58,035 bases of DNA from Nostoc mirabile CHAB5784. Its GTDB lineage: Bacteria > Cyanobacteriota > Cyanobacteriia > Cyanobacteriales > Nostocaceae. The notes beneath the pieces are model-generated. The model saw only the letters and a program-made list of their open reading frames with translations. It searched no databases and was not told the origin of the DNA. The stretch is from positions 1-58,035 of the forward strand of contig NZ_JAIVFS010000051.1 of the NCBI RefSeq assembly GCF_020829645.1, in the 5' to 3' direction. This document shows, piece by piece, positions 14,168-23,453 of this stretch (positions are counted from its first letter, which is position 1; each line of letters starts with the position of its first letter). Both the position numbers and the translations under genes were made by a program.

Positions 14168-16765
14168 CTACGCTTGCACGACAAAATCTGATGCACTCAG
14201 AGTTGGCGCACCAGTGAGAGTTGCAAATAGACCGCCACTGCCAAAACCAGCTGCACAGCCATTTTGGTTGTAGAACAACTGTCCACGAAAAGCGTCGTAG
14301 ATAATTTTCGCCGTGCTAGCCGCCCCTGAAGAAGTGATTTTAAAATCGCTGGCATTACTAAAACCTGTTCCCGCAGTTGAAGTAATAGCACTAAAAGTAG
14401 TTTTATCTAGGATAATCTTATCACCTTGGGAACTGTTGAAGTCAGCGATCGCATCTACACCAACAGCAGTCAGGGCAAAAGCTGCATCGGTGTTGTAAAG
14501 GAATCTGTCAGAACCTACACCACCAACGAGAATATCATTGCCTACACCACCCACAAGAGTATCATTGCCGAATCCACCGATGAGAATATCATCCCCTGAC
14601 CCGCCCCGCAACAGGTCATTGCCACTCAAGCCATTGATAATATCATTACCCCTTTGACCATTAATCACATCATTGGAGTTGTCAAAACCTGCGATGTTAT
14701 TGTTTAAGTCATTGAGGAAGGTGACAGTGTTTTTGTTGAAAATGCTAGCTTGAGTAGAGTTGGCATTCAAGACATCAAAGCTGTCAGCGATGTTGCTTTG
14801 CCCATCAAACAGAATATTGCCAATCGCAGGGCTTGCTTGAGAAGCAAACAGATTATCGAGGTTTTCTAATTTGAAGTTTTGCAGAATGACTTTGGTAGAA
14901 GCCACATTTTCAAAGGTAACTTCTAAGTTATTACCATTTTGAGTTAATTGCAGATTTTGGGCAGTTAAACCACTACCTGTAAATTGCAAGGTGTCAAAAT
15001 TTGCAATGACTTCTGCTGAAGGATTTGTACCTTTCCCAACGCCACCAAAATCGGTGATAATGTCATTGCGATCGCCAAGGCGAATAAAAAATTTATCTTG
15101 ACCGCCGTTGCCTGTTAGAGTATCGTCACCAGTTAACCCATTGATGATATTGTTGATTGGTGAACCAAATAAGTTATCTGCACCAGGAGTTCCAGTCAGG
15201 TTGACAGAGGTGTTGCTACTAGCAATATTCTTTCCCCCAAACACTACATAGCTTTGCCCACTCTGAAAGCCGTTGGGGGAGGCACCTGGTGCCCCAATAA
15301 TCAGGTCGTCAATGCCATCGTTGTTGATGTCCCCCGCATTGCTGACTGAGGAGCCTGAGTAGTCATCTGCTGCAATGCCGTTAATTAAAAAGCCATTCGT
15401 GCCATTCAAAGAAGAGAGGTTGAAGGTGCCGCCACTGCCCAGATTCGTCCCCCCAAACACTACATAGCTTTGCCCAGCATCAGAGTTGCTGTTGGCGTCG
15501 GCAACAGGTGTCCCAATAATCAGGTCGTCAATGCCATCGTTGTTGATGTCCCCTGCATTGCTGACAGACCAGCCTGAGTAGTCATCTGCTGCAATGCCGT
15601 TAATGAAAAAGCCATTAGTGCCATTCAAATCAGAGAGATTGAGGGTGCCGCCACTGCCCAGATTTGTCCCCCCAAACACTACATAGCTTTGCCCAGCAAA
15701 ATCTTTGCCGTTGGGGGAGGCACTTCGTACCCCAATAATCAGGTCGTCAATGCCATCGTTGTTGATGTCCCCCGCATTGCTGAGTGACCAGTCTGAGTCG
15801 TCATTTACTGCAATGCCGTTAATGAAAAAGCCATTAGTGCCATTCAAATCAGAGAGGTTGAGGGTGCCGCCACTGCCCAGATTCGTCCCTCCAAACACTA
15901 CATAGCTTTGCCCAGCACCACGGGTGCTGCCGTTGGGGGAGGCGCCTCGTGCCGCAATAATCAGGTCGTCAATGCCATCGTTGTTGATGTCCCCCGCATT
16001 GCTGACTGAGGAGCCTGAGAAGTCATCTTTTGCAATGCCGTTAATGAAAAAGCCATTAGTGCCATTCAAATCAGAGAGGTTGAGGGTGCCGCCACTGCCC
16101 AGATTCTTGACCCCAAACACTAGATAGCTTTGCCCAGCACGAGAGTTCCCGTTGGGGGAGGCATCACTTGCCCCAATAATCAGGTCGTCAATGCCATCGT
16201 TGTTGATGTCCCCCGCATTGCTGAGTGACCAGCCTGAGCCGTCATATGCTGCAATGCCGTTAATGAAAAAGCCATTCGTGCCATTCAAATCAGAGAGGTT
16301 GAGGGTGCCGCCACTGCCCAGATTCGTCCCCCCAAACACTACATAGCTTTGCCCAGTTTCAGAGTTGCTGTTGGCGTCGGCAAAAGGTGTCCCAATAATC
16401 AGGTCGTCAATGCCATCGTTGTTGATGTCCCCCGCATTGCTGAGTGACCAGCCTGACCAGTCACCTGATGCAATGCCGTTAATGAAAAAGCCATTCGTGC
16501 CATTCAAATCAGAGAGGTTGAGGGTACCGTCACTGCCCAGATTCTTGACCCCAAAAACTACATAGCTTTGCCCAGCACGAGAGTTGCCGTTGGGGGAGGC
16601 ATTACTTGCCCCAATAATCAGGTCGTCAATGTCATCGTTGTTGATGTCCCCCGCATTGCTGAGTGACCAGCCTGAGCCGTTAAGTGCTGCAATGCCGTTA
16701 ATGAAAAAGCCATTCGTGCCATTCAAGTCAGAGAGGTTAATGAAATTGAATGATGAATTAGCCAT
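14168..16765 (-). CDS. FG-GAP repeat protein with RTX calcium-binding C-terminus
   Basis: The protein is 865 aa. Residues 1 to about 460 are seven near-identical repeats of about 65 aa. Each has a calcium-loop word D-I-N-N-D-G-I-D-D (FG-GAP, integrin-alpha-like beta-propeller blades) and the segment NLSDLNGTNGFFINGIA. A unique module of about 170 aa follows (FGGVGKGTNPSAEVI ... SNDVINGQ). Then come RTX nonapeptides (GNDTLVGGVGNDILVGG) and a C-terminal domain ending SASDFVVQA. There is no N-terminal signal, consistent with type I (RTX) secretion through the C-terminus. It is likely extracellular and Ca-binding, with a possible role in adhesion. A decayed copy lies immediately upstream. Confidence 0.85.
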   Translation of the reverse strand: MANSSFNFINLSDLNGTNGFFINGIAALNGSGWSLSNAGDINNDDIDDLIIGASNASPNGNSRAGQSYVVFGVKNLGSDGTLNLSDLNGTNGFFINGIASGDWSGWSLSNAGDINNDGIDDLIIGTPFADANSNSETGQSYVVFGGTNLGSGGTLNLSDLNGTNGFFINGIAAYDGSGWSLSNAGDINNDGIDDLIIGASDASPNGNSRAGQSYLVFGVKNLGSGGTLNLSDLNGTNGFFINGIAKDDFSGSSVSNAGDINNDGIDDLIIAARGASPNGSTRGAGQSYVVFGGTNLGSGGTLNLSDLNGTNGFFINGIAVNDDSDWSLSNAGDINNDGIDDLIIGVRSASPNGKDFAGQSYVVFGGTNLGSGGTLNLSDLNGTNGFFINGIAADDYSGWSVSNAGDINNDGIDDLIIGTPVADANSNSDAGQSYVVFGGTNLGSGGTFNLSSLNGTNGFLINGIAADDYSGSSVSNAGDINNDGIDDLIIGAPGASPNGFQSGQSYVVFGGKNIASSNTSVNLTGTPGADNLFGSPINNIINGLTGDDTLTGNGGQDKFFIRLGDRNDIITDFGGVGKGTNPSAEVIANFDTLQFTGSGLTAQNLQLTQNGNNLEVTFENVASTKVILQNFKLENLDNLFASQASPAIGNILFDGQSNIADSFDVLNANSTQASIFNKNTVTFLNDLNNNIAGFDNSNDVINGQRGNDIINGLSGNDLLRGGSGDDILIGGFGNDTLVGGVGNDILVGGVGSDRFLYNTDAAFALTAVGVDAIADFNSSQGDKIILDKTTFSAITSTAGTGFSNASDFKITSSGAASTAKIIYDAFRGQLFYNQNGCAAGFGSGGLFATLTGAPTLSASDFVVQA

Positions 16766-16804
16766 GATTTTCTCCTGTGTTTATTTGTTGACATATGTGT
16801 GCAT

Positions 16805-17336
16805 CTACCCTTGCACCACAAAATCTGATGCACTTAGAGTTGGCGCACCAGTCAGAGTTGCAAATAGACCACCACTGCCAAAACCAGCCGCACAGCCATT
16901 TTAGTTGTAGAACAACTGTCCACTCACCGCATCATAAATAATTTTCGCCGTGCTGCTTCCCCCTATAGAAGTAATTTGGAAATCACTCTTCTTACTAAAA
17001 CCTGTTCCCGCAGTTGAAGCGATGCCCACGGCAACCCGAAGCAGGAACGCGCTAAAGGTAGTCTTATCCAGTACAATCTTGTCACCTTGGGAACTGTTGA
17101 AATTAGCGATCGCATCTACACTAACAGCAGTTAGAGCAAAGGCTGCATCGGTGTTGTAAAGGAATCTATCATTGCCAGCACCACCGACAAGGGTATCATC
17201 GCCAGAACCCCCCCGCAGCAGGTCATTGCCACTTTTGCCGTCAATGATTGCCTAAGTAGTTATTTGCAGCAATGCCGTTGATGATGAAGCCATTGCTACC
17301 ATTCAGATCAGCTAGATTCAAGAATGAACTAGCCAT
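16805..17336 (-). pseudogene. decayed, internally deleted copy of the FG-GAP/RTX gene
   Basis: It starts like the neighbour (MASSFLNLADLNGSNGFIIN), then jumps after IAANNYLG to the RTX tail, frameshifted (GKSGNDLLRGGSGDDTLVGG). It continues through the C-terminal domain to SASDFVVQG and a stop at 16805-16807. A TAA replaces CAA in FYNQNGCAAG (near 16902). A short palindrome (GCGATGCCCACGGC ... at 17019-17052) adds about eight residues after TTFSA. The upstream TTTTCTCCTGTGTTTATT next to its start is shared with the intact gene, which supports a tandem duplication followed by deletion. Confidence 0.85.
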
Positions 17337-18027
17337 GATTTTCTCCTGTGTTTATTGATTGTTAGTCAGGGAATGGATTTTAAGGTTCTAAGCTTGATCC
17401 AAGTAGGGGCGTTAATCACTCATTCATAGTGTTGTAGACAGATCGCTATTGCTACCCTCTAACATTGGACTGCACATGATAATTCGTAATTCGTAATTCG
17501 TAATTCGTAATTAAGAAATTTAATTAGGAATTATGTTAGTAGCAGTCTTTGGGTATCATTTAGTCAAAGGACTTGACTTTTAAATCTTTAAAATACTTTG
17601 ATATTTTTTAAAACATTTAGATACTCTTATGAATATGTAAGTAGTGTCAATAGGCTAAGTGTAATTATGGTAAAGTTATAGTTAAGTTGATAATGTGCAA
17701 AGTAAAGTTTTTGTGTAAGCGTAGCCCGTCGTAGATATTGCTCTCTCCAGATTGTGTATGTATCTATCTAAAGATATAAATAATTGGTGAAAAATGAACA
17801 TTACACAAAGATATGGAGGAGGACACGAGGTTTTCTCTTTGCCTCTCACAATCTCTGCGTCTTTTTTGACAGCCTTCTGTTCATTTAAGTTTTCTCATTT
17901 CGCGTGGTGTTAACTCTTTGAGTACGGTAAACCGTATTTGCTCGTTAGTTCCCAAAGATTAATTTAATTGTTAAGTTTAGTTACATAAATAAAAAAGTGC
18001 TGCAAACATTGCTAGAGGGGAGAAATT
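17337..18027. other. intergenic region with STRR array only
   Basis: An AATTCGT heptamer array lies at 17481-17512 and a palindrome fragment (AAGCGTAGCCCGTCGTAGAT) near 17718. I see no gene or recognisable RNA in the rest, which is A/T-rich. Confidence 0.6.
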
Positions 18028-18240
18028 ATGAGAAGCGGTATATTTTTGAGAAACAAGACAAATTGAACGACTTTGCGCCTAGCCCATCGCCTAGTTTGGG
18101 CGGGAACGCCAGTACCTCGGATGTACATCACGCAAGAATATACGCTTGGTTTCACTAAGTATGCAGAAAAACTCAATGGTCGCTTGGCGGTGATTGGGTT
18201 TATATCTCTTATAGTTTTGGAAATCTTGACTGGTGTTTAA
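18028..18240 (+). pseudogene. high-light-inducible protein (HLIP) gene, frameshifted
   Basis: GAGGGG precedes ATG 18028, which starts MRSGIFLRNKTN and hits TGA. The next frame reads KQDKLNDFAPSPS, and the original frame resumes with ITQEYTLGFTKYAEKLNGRL and AVIGFISLIVLEILTGV, then a stop. FTKYAEKLNGRLAVIGF is the chlorophyll-binding-helix signature of HLIPs (ExxNGR), which protect photosystems under strong light. The family's start (MRSG) and middle (DKLNDFA) lie in different frames, and the usual residues after LTG are missing. A 39-aa product from ATG 18121 could in principle still be made. Confidence 0.75.
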
Positions 18241-18291
18241 TCAAGTTTATTGAGCTAAGTCAGAAATAAGATTTAATTAACATTGTTTAAC

Positions 18292-18483
18292 ATGGTTATG
18301 AAAGCTACAGATCAATTAGTGCATTTTTTAGAACAAGAGTTGGGTATTTCTGGTGGAGCAATTTCTCTTGCTTTGCGACATTGTGAGCAGACCCCCAACT
18401 TTCTGGCTATGACCCTCTGGCAGTATGGACTGGTAACACTGGATCAGTTAGCCCAAATTTTTGATTGGTTGGAAACAGTATAA
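18292..18483 (+). CDS. DUF2949 family protein
   Basis: A 63-aa protein with the cyanobacterial DUF2949 pattern: LVHFLEQELGISGGAISLAL, then PNFLAMTLWQYGLVTLDQLA and a final IFDWLE. The function is unknown; the family is small, soluble and largely helical. The start is ATG 18292 (MVMKATDQ) or the second ATG at 18298; a TTG further upstream is less likely. It lies between the hli relic and ftsH, on the same strand as both. Confidence 0.85.
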   Translation: MVMKATDQLVHFLEQELGISGGAISLALRHCEQTPNFLAMTLWQYGLVTLDQLAQIFDWLETV

Positions 18484-18574
18484 GCTGCTGCTTCAACTAT
18501 TTGGATGGTAAATAACAGACTTTCTGTGAAAGTCACATTTTCAACAGTTTTCATTTTAAGGATTAGTAACATCA

Positions 18575-20440
18575 ATGCCAATTAAAGAACAGCCTAAGTC
18601 ACCTCGGTTTCGGATCATTGCTAATATATTACTGGCAGTATCAGGGCTATTTTTGCTCTTAAATTTATTTTTGCCTGGTTTATTTGCTTCTGGCCCTACT
18701 GGTGTTCCCTATAGCTTGTTTATTCATCAAGTACAAGAAGGGGAAGTCAGCCGCGTTTCCGTTGGTCAAAACCAGATCATCTACCAACTAAAAGCAGAAA
18801 ATGCCGAGCCGCCCCAGGTGTTTGCAACGACACCAATCTTTGATTTAGAGTTACCCAAACTGCTAGAACAAAAGGGAGTTGAATTCGCTGCTACACCTCC
18901 ACCGAAGAATACTTGGTTTACAACCCTTTTAAGTTGGGTGATTCCACCACTGATTTTTATTGGTATTTGGCAATTCTTTCTCGCCCGTGGTGGTGGCGGT
19001 GGCCCCCAAGGTGCGCTTTCCATTGGTAAGAGCAAAGCTAAGGTTTACGTTGAAGGCGAATCAGCTAAAATCACCTTTGCAGACGTGGCTGGGGTAGAAG
19101 AAGCGAAAACTGAGTTAGTGGAAATTGTGGATTTCCTCAAGACTCCGGCACGATTTACGCAAATTGGCGCTAGGATTCCCAAAGGTGTGTTGTTGGTTGG
19201 GCCTCCGGGTACTGGTAAGACACTTTTAGCGAAAGCCGTAGCAGGAGAAGCAGGAGTTCCATTCTTCAGTATCTCTGGTTCGGAGTTTGTGGAATTGTTT
19301 GTCGGTGTGGGTTCTTCCAGAGTGCGGGATTTGTTTGAGCAGGCAAAGAAACAGGCTCCCTGTATTGTATTCATTGATGAATTGGATGCGATCGGTAAAT
19401 CTCGTAGCAGTAACGGCTTCTACGGTGGTAACGATGAGCGAGAACAGACCCTCAACCAGTTACTAACGGAGATGGACGGGTTTGCAGCTGGGGATGCAAC
19501 TGTGATTGTATTAGCAGCGACCAACCGCCCCGAAAGTCTTGACTCTGCATTGCTGCGTCCAGGCCGCTTTGACCGCCAAGTGTTGGTAGACCGTCCCGAT
19601 TTATCTGGTCGGGAAGCAATTCTGAAGATTCACGCTCAAAAGGTAAAATTAGGAGATGATGTAGATTTAAGAGCGATCGCTACTCGTACCCCTGGTTTTG
19701 CTGGTGCAGATTTGGCAAACTTGGTGAATGAAGCGGCATTATTAGCAGCTCGCAATCTCCGTCAAAGTGTTGCTCAAGAAGACTTTGCCGAAGCAATTGA
19801 GCGGGTAGTCGCCGGTTTAGAGAAGAAGAGTCGAGTGATGAACGAGACTGAGAAAAAGATTGTTGCTTACCATGAAGTCGGTCACGCAATGGTAGGGGCG
19901 CTAACAACAGGAAACGGTCGCGTAGAAAAGATTTCGATTATTCCTCGTGGGATGGCAGCTTTGGGTTACACTCTGCAATTACCAACTGAAGACCGCTTTT
20001 TGATGAATGAAGATGAACTGCGGGGTCAGATTGCGACTTTGTTAGGTGGACGTTCCGCCGAAGAGATTGTGTTTAACAGTATTACAACAGGTGCTTCCAA
20101 CGATTTGCAACGAGCAACTGACTTGGCAGAACGGATGGTAACAACTTATGGTATGAGCAAAGTCTTAGGGCCACTGGCTTACCAACAAGGACAACAATCA
20201 ATGTTCTTGGGTAATGGTGCGGCTAATCCTCGGCGGGCGGTGAGTGAAGACACATCGAAAGCTATTGATAGCGAAGTCAAGGAAATCGTGGAAACAGCCC
20301 ACGAGCAAGCCCTAGAGATTCTCAGACAGAACCGAGACTTGCTAGAAGCGATCGCTACTCAACTCTTAGAAACAGAGGTCATTGAAGGCGAAAAACTGCA
20401 CAGTTTGCTGGGTCAGATTAAACCCGTAGCTAATTCGTAA
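18575..20440 (+). CDS. ftsH: ATP-dependent zinc metalloprotease FtsH
   Basis: The protein is 621 aa. The order is: N-terminal membrane helix (about 12-38), lumen/periplasm-facing domain, second helix (about 115-135), AAA+ module with Walker A GPPGTGKT (about 209-216), Walker B IVFIDELDAIG and the SRH region ATNRPESLD ... RPGRFDR, and peptidase domain with zinc motif HEVGH (about 433). It degrades damaged membrane proteins; cyanobacterial relatives maintain photosystem II. The position next to an hli relic fits a photoprotection neighbourhood. ATG 18575 follows AAGGATTAG. The stop codon (20438-20440) lies inside an AATTCGT heptamer array, so the natural C-terminus may have been reset by the repeat. 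Confidence 0.95.
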   Translation: MPIKEQPKSPRFRIIANILLAVSGLFLLLNLFLPGLFASGPTGVPYSLFIHQVQEGEVSRVSVGQNQIIYQLKAENAEPPQVFATTPIFDLELPKLLEQKGVEFAATPPPKNTWFTTLLSWVIPPLIFIGIWQFFLARGGGGGPQGALSIGKSKAKVYVEGESAKITFADVAGVEEAKTELVEIVDFLKTPARFTQIGARIPKGVLLVGPPGTGKTLLAKAVAGEAGVPFFSISGSEFVELFVGVGSSRVRDLFEQAKKQAPCIVFIDELDAIGKSRSSNGFYGGNDEREQTLNQLLTEMDGFAAGDATVIVLAATNRPESLDSALLRPGRFDRQVLVDRPDLSGREAILKIHAQKVKLGDDVDLRAIATRTPGFAGADLANLVNEAALLAARNLRQSVAQEDFAEAIERVVAGLEKKSRVMNETEKKIVAYHEVGHAMVGALTTGNGRVEKISIIPRGMAALGYTLQLPTEDRFLMNEDELRGQIATLLGGRSAEEIVFNSITTGASNDLQRATDLAERMVTTYGMSKVLGPLAYQQGQQSMFLGNGAANPRRAVSEDTSKAIDSEVKEIVETAHEQALEILRQNRDLLEAIATQLLETEVIEGEKLHSLLGQIKPVANS

Positions 20441-20450
20441 TTCGTAATGA
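20429..20450. repeat. STRR heptamers overlapping the ftsH stop
   Basis: About two and a half AATTCGT units. The first supplies the TAA that ends ftsH (…GTA GCT AAT TCG TAA). Confidence 0.8.
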
Positions 20451-20575
20451 CGCTCGTTCCTCGCTACCGCTACGCTAACGTAATTTGTAATTAAGAAGTC
20501 AGGTTTTAAACTCAGAGGTACGCAGAGAATAACTTTGCGTACCTCTGCGTTAAACCTCCGCGTTACTTTGCGTTT

Positions 20576-21751
20576 TTAATACTCTGGAACAGAAGGATCA
20601 ATTTCTCGACTCCAAGCGGTAATTCCGCCTTTGACATTCGTCCCAACAATCCCAGCTTCTTTGAGAATGGCGAGGGCTTTTGCCGATCGCCCGCCCATCT
20701 TACAATGAGCAATTAAGCGGTGACCGTTTAATATTTCCTTCACCTTCGCAACGCCATTGCCATTTTCAATGTCTGGTAAAGGCACCAACACTGAACCAGG
20801 AATTTTGGCAATGTCGTACTCGTTGGGGTTGCGAACATCTAGCAGTACAAAATCCTTCGCACCACTATCAAGCAACTCCTTCAAATCCTTAACGGTCATT
20901 TCTTGACTTTCCATCTGCTGTTTAGCCTCCTCTGCCTTAGCTTGTGGAATTCCGCAGAATTGTTCGTAGTCTATCAGCTTTTCAATCACTGGGCGAATTG
21001 GGTTAGGACGCAGCTTCAACTCCCGGAATTTCATATCTAAGGCGTTGTATAGCAGCAACCGTCCACTTAGGGTATTACCTTGTCCCAAAATGATTTTGAC
21101 AGTTTCCGTTGCTTGGATTAAACCAATAATTCCGGGTAAAATTCCCAATACGCCACCTTCTGCACAAGAGGGAACCATCCCTGGTGGTGGTGGTTCTGGG
21201 AAAAGGTCACGATAATTTGGCCCACCTTGGTAGTTAAATACAGTAGCTTGACCTTCAAAGCGTAAAATGGAACCGTAGACGTTGGGCTTATTCAGCAATA
21301 CGCAAGCGTCGTTAACTAGATATCTAGTGGGGAAGTTATCAGTACCATCCACGACGATATCGTAAGGTTGAAGGATTTCCAGGGCGTTTTCGGAAGTTAG
21401 GCGGGTTTCGTATAAATCAACCTGACAATAGGGGTTAATCTCGTGAATGCGGTTTTTTGCTGATTCAATCTTAGGTTTACCTACCCAGGATGTACCGTGG
21501 ATGACTTGGCGTTGTAAGTTGGAAGTATCGACAACATCGAAATCGACAATCCCGATACGTCCAATACCCGCCGCCGCCAAATATAAAAGTAATGGTGAAC
21601 CTAGTCCACCTGTACCGATACACTGGACACTGGCAGCTTTCAGGCGCTTCTGTCCTTCTAGTCCTACTTCCGGCAAAATCAGGTGTCGGGAGTAGCGTTC
21701 GTAATCGTCTTTGGTCAACTGGATTTCATCCAGATCCGGATTTAGCGACAT
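20576..21751 (-). CDS. moeZ: molybdopterin-synthase adenylyltransferase/sulfurtransferase MoeZ (MoeB-rhodanese fusion)
   Basis: About 391 aa from ATG 21751 (MSLNPDLDEIQL); an ATG seven codons upstream is less likely. The N-terminal ThiF/MoeB domain has the nucleotide loop GTGGLGSPLL, DFDVVDTSNLQRQ and a cysteine at PSCAEGGVLG. The C-terminal rhodanese domain has the active loop HCKMGGRS (Cys about 354). Such fusions adenylate the C-terminal Gly-Gly of small sulfur carriers and load sulfur on them, for molybdopterin, thiamine or cysteine synthesis. The JAMM peptidase gene 1.7 kb away on the same strand fits the sulfur-carrier-dependent cysteine route. No carrier gene is seen here. Confidence 0.92.
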   Translation of the reverse strand: MSLNPDLDEIQLTKDDYERYSRHLILPEVGLEGQKRLKAASVQCIGTGGLGSPLLLYLAAAGIGRIGIVDFDVVDTSNLQRQVIHGTSWVGKPKIESAKNRIHEINPYCQVDLYETRLTSENALEILQPYDIVVDGTDNFPTRYLVNDACVLLNKPNVYGSILRFEGQATVFNYQGGPNYRDLFPEPPPPGMVPSCAEGGVLGILPGIIGLIQATETVKIILGQGNTLSGRLLLYNALDMKFRELKLRPNPIRPVIEKLIDYEQFCGIPQAKAEEAKQQMESQEMTVKDLKELLDSGAKDFVLLDVRNPNEYDIAKIPGSVLVPLPDIENGNGVAKVKEILNGHRLIAHCKMGGRSAKALAILKEAGIVGTNVKGGITAWSREIDPSVPEY

Positions 21752-22030
21752 ACCATGTACCAATAGTTTCAAGGTTTAATCTAGTAATTCTAGTATTAAA
21801 ATAGTAATTTAGTGCCTAGAAGCAAATTTAGGTACTTCTATTAGCTGTTTTTTACTAGTAATACTCTAGTTTACCACTAGGCTCGTGTACTGTATCCCTA
21901 ACTCGCTTGCCCTAACTCGCTTGTATTAGCAAAGAGTCTCAATCTCGCTATCTTAGAGAACTTCAGACGTATAACCTGTATTGAAAGATTGATATTAATT
22001 TTTATTTTTAAAATATCAAAAATAGAAACA

Positions 22031-22062
22031 TAAAAAACTCCCTTCATCCTAAAAGGGAGTTA
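22031..22062 (-). terminator. rho-independent terminator
   Basis: AACTCCCTT/AAGGGAGTT (22037-22045 with 22053-22061) is followed on the minus strand by a T-run (the AAAAAA at 22032-22037). It lies 23 bases after the stop of the SAP-like gene, on its downstream side. Confidence 0.85.
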
Positions 22063-22084
22063 GCTGAAAAAGATTAATGGATAA

Positions 22085-22462
22085 TTATTGACTCAGCAAC
22101 CCGATAGCCATTTCAAGATACATTTTCGCTTTATGCAAAGCTAGCAGTTTCTCTTGGGTGTATCTGTCTGGGTAATTCATAATTCTCCCTTCCATCGTGA
22201 TTTTGATGAGTGCAGCTTGCTCATCAGTAGGGGCATTCATCTCATCTATGGCGTTACTCAGTGCTTGCATGAAAGCAAAGGTAGGAGGTTTTAATCCCTT
22301 ACCGTTCTCAAACTGGGATAACGCCATACGAGGGAACACCATCAAAGATGTAATCCATGAAGTCTTGTACCCTTTATTCCCCCTTGGTTTGATGGCGTAG
22401 CGCAAGCATAGGTCACGAAGTTCTTTAATCGTTTTGATTTCGAGTTCCGAACGTGTAAACAT
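22085..22462 (-). CDS. conserved cyanobacterial protein with SAP-like N-terminus
   Basis: The protein is 125 aa. The first 45 residues (LEIKTIKELRDLCLRYAIKP) resemble the SAP helix-turn-helix that often binds nucleic acid. The rest (MVFPRMALSQFENGKGLKPP ... AIDEMNAPTDEQAALIK ... PDRYTQEKLLALHKAKM) is a helical domain that I recognise as recurrent in cyanobacteria but cannot name. No signal peptide. ATG 22462 is the only suitable start. A clear terminator follows. DNA binding is inferred from the SAP-like segment only. Confidence 0.75.
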   Translation of the reverse strand: MFTRSELEIKTIKELRDLCLRYAIKPRGNKGYKTSWITSLMVFPRMALSQFENGKGLKPPTFAFMQALSNAIDEMNAPTDEQAALIKITMEGRIMNYPDRYTQEKLLALHKAKMYLEMAIGLLSQ

Positions 22463-22585
22463 AGAGTAACCATTCCTTAAAAGTGGTATCGGTGGTGTAC
22501 TGTTTTGCTGACTGTTATCACCACCGATTAAATACTCTAATTATTTGTATACAGACAATTCAAGCTGTATTTATATTTCGCAATA

Positions 22586-22780
22586 ATGCCAAACCCTAAA
22601 GGAAGTCCTGAAAATTTAGAACCGATACAACCAAAGGGCGAGGAACCCATGACAGCTAATATCAGTTTTAGATGCACTGAATCAATGAAAGAAGCGGTCA
22701 AAGCACAAGATGACCCTCCTGAATTTTGTAGAGAAGCTATTCAAAAAGCACTGGATGAAAAGAAAGGAAGGCAACAGTAA
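22586..22780 (+). CDS. small hypothetical protein, possible ribbon-helix-helix
   Basis: 64 aa. The sequence MPNPKGSPENLEPIQPKGEE is a polar leader, followed by a strand-helix-helix-like segment (ANISFRCTESMKEAVKAQDD, then FCREAIQKALDEKKG). This is the size and pattern of small RHH or antitoxin-like proteins found on cyanobacterial chromosomes and plasmids. No toxin partner is adjacent: an IS982 relic follows. Start ATG 22586. Confidence 0.55.
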   Translation: MPNPKGSPENLEPIQPKGEEPMTANISFRCTESMKEAVKAQDDPPEFCREAIQKALDEKKGRQQ

Positions 22781-22801
22781 ATAGTATTTAGATTGGTAAA
22801 A

Positions 22802-23014
22802 CTGATTGATAAAATTCTTTAACGCAAACGGGCGGTAATTGAGTCGGTCAATGACCATCTCAAAAATATGTGTCAAATAGAACAATCTCGCCATCGTAGT
22901 CTATTTAACTTTTTAGTTAACTTGATGGCTGGTTTAGCCATATTTACCGACATAACCCCCAGCAAAAAAGGTGGGAAAATTGCGAAAAGTAGGACGTTTT
23001 GGTATTTCCCTTGA
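22802..23014 (+). pseudogene. IS982-family transposase C-terminal relic
   Basis: The frame reads LIDKIL, a TAA stop, then RKRAVIESVNDHLKNMCQIE and QSRHRSLFNFLVNLMAGLAI, the characteristic end of IS982 transposases. It runs to TGA at 23012-23014. The 5' two thirds are missing and the TAA at 22820-22822 probably replaced a Leu codon. Confidence 0.85.
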
Positions 23015-23324
23015 TTATCCTGTTGCCAGTTGTTAGCCAAAAAATATTCAAAGGGTTTACCTTTCCCCGGTAACTAACTTTGCGTATCTATGCCACTTGT
23101 AGAAAACATTTTTTACACAGGTTAACCTATCTAAAAAATGTTATCTACACAACAGTGGTGAAGCCAGTACGAAATCGAAAAAATTTAGAAAAAACTATTA
23201 TATGGTTCTCGCAAGCAAGAAGTCTAATGTATTAAGTGTATCTAATACGATACAGTAGACATGATTAGTATAAATGTATTAATTCGTGTGTATTACACTA
23301 CGACACACTTGGAGAGCCAGGAAA

Positions 23325-23453
23325 ATGTCAAATAAGGGAATAGCTACAAAAGAAAGGGTTTATGCTGCTGGGATTGAGCATAGCAGTTATGATCTGGGAC
23401 GGAATATTAATCCTATCGAAAAACGATATGCGTCTTTAAAACTAAGCCGTTAA
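23325..23453 (+). CDS. possible 42-aa protein
   Basis: A short frame with ATG 23325 preceded by CCAGGAAA. It is basic and rich in charged residues (MSNKGIATKERVYAAGIEHS ... EKRYASLKLSR). The stop overlaps the stop of the convergent JAMM gene. I know no family for it. Support is only the ribosome-binding-like sequence and even composition, so it may be spurious. Confidence 0.35.
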   Translation: MSNKGIATKERVYAAGIEHSSYDLGRNINPIEKRYASLKLSR

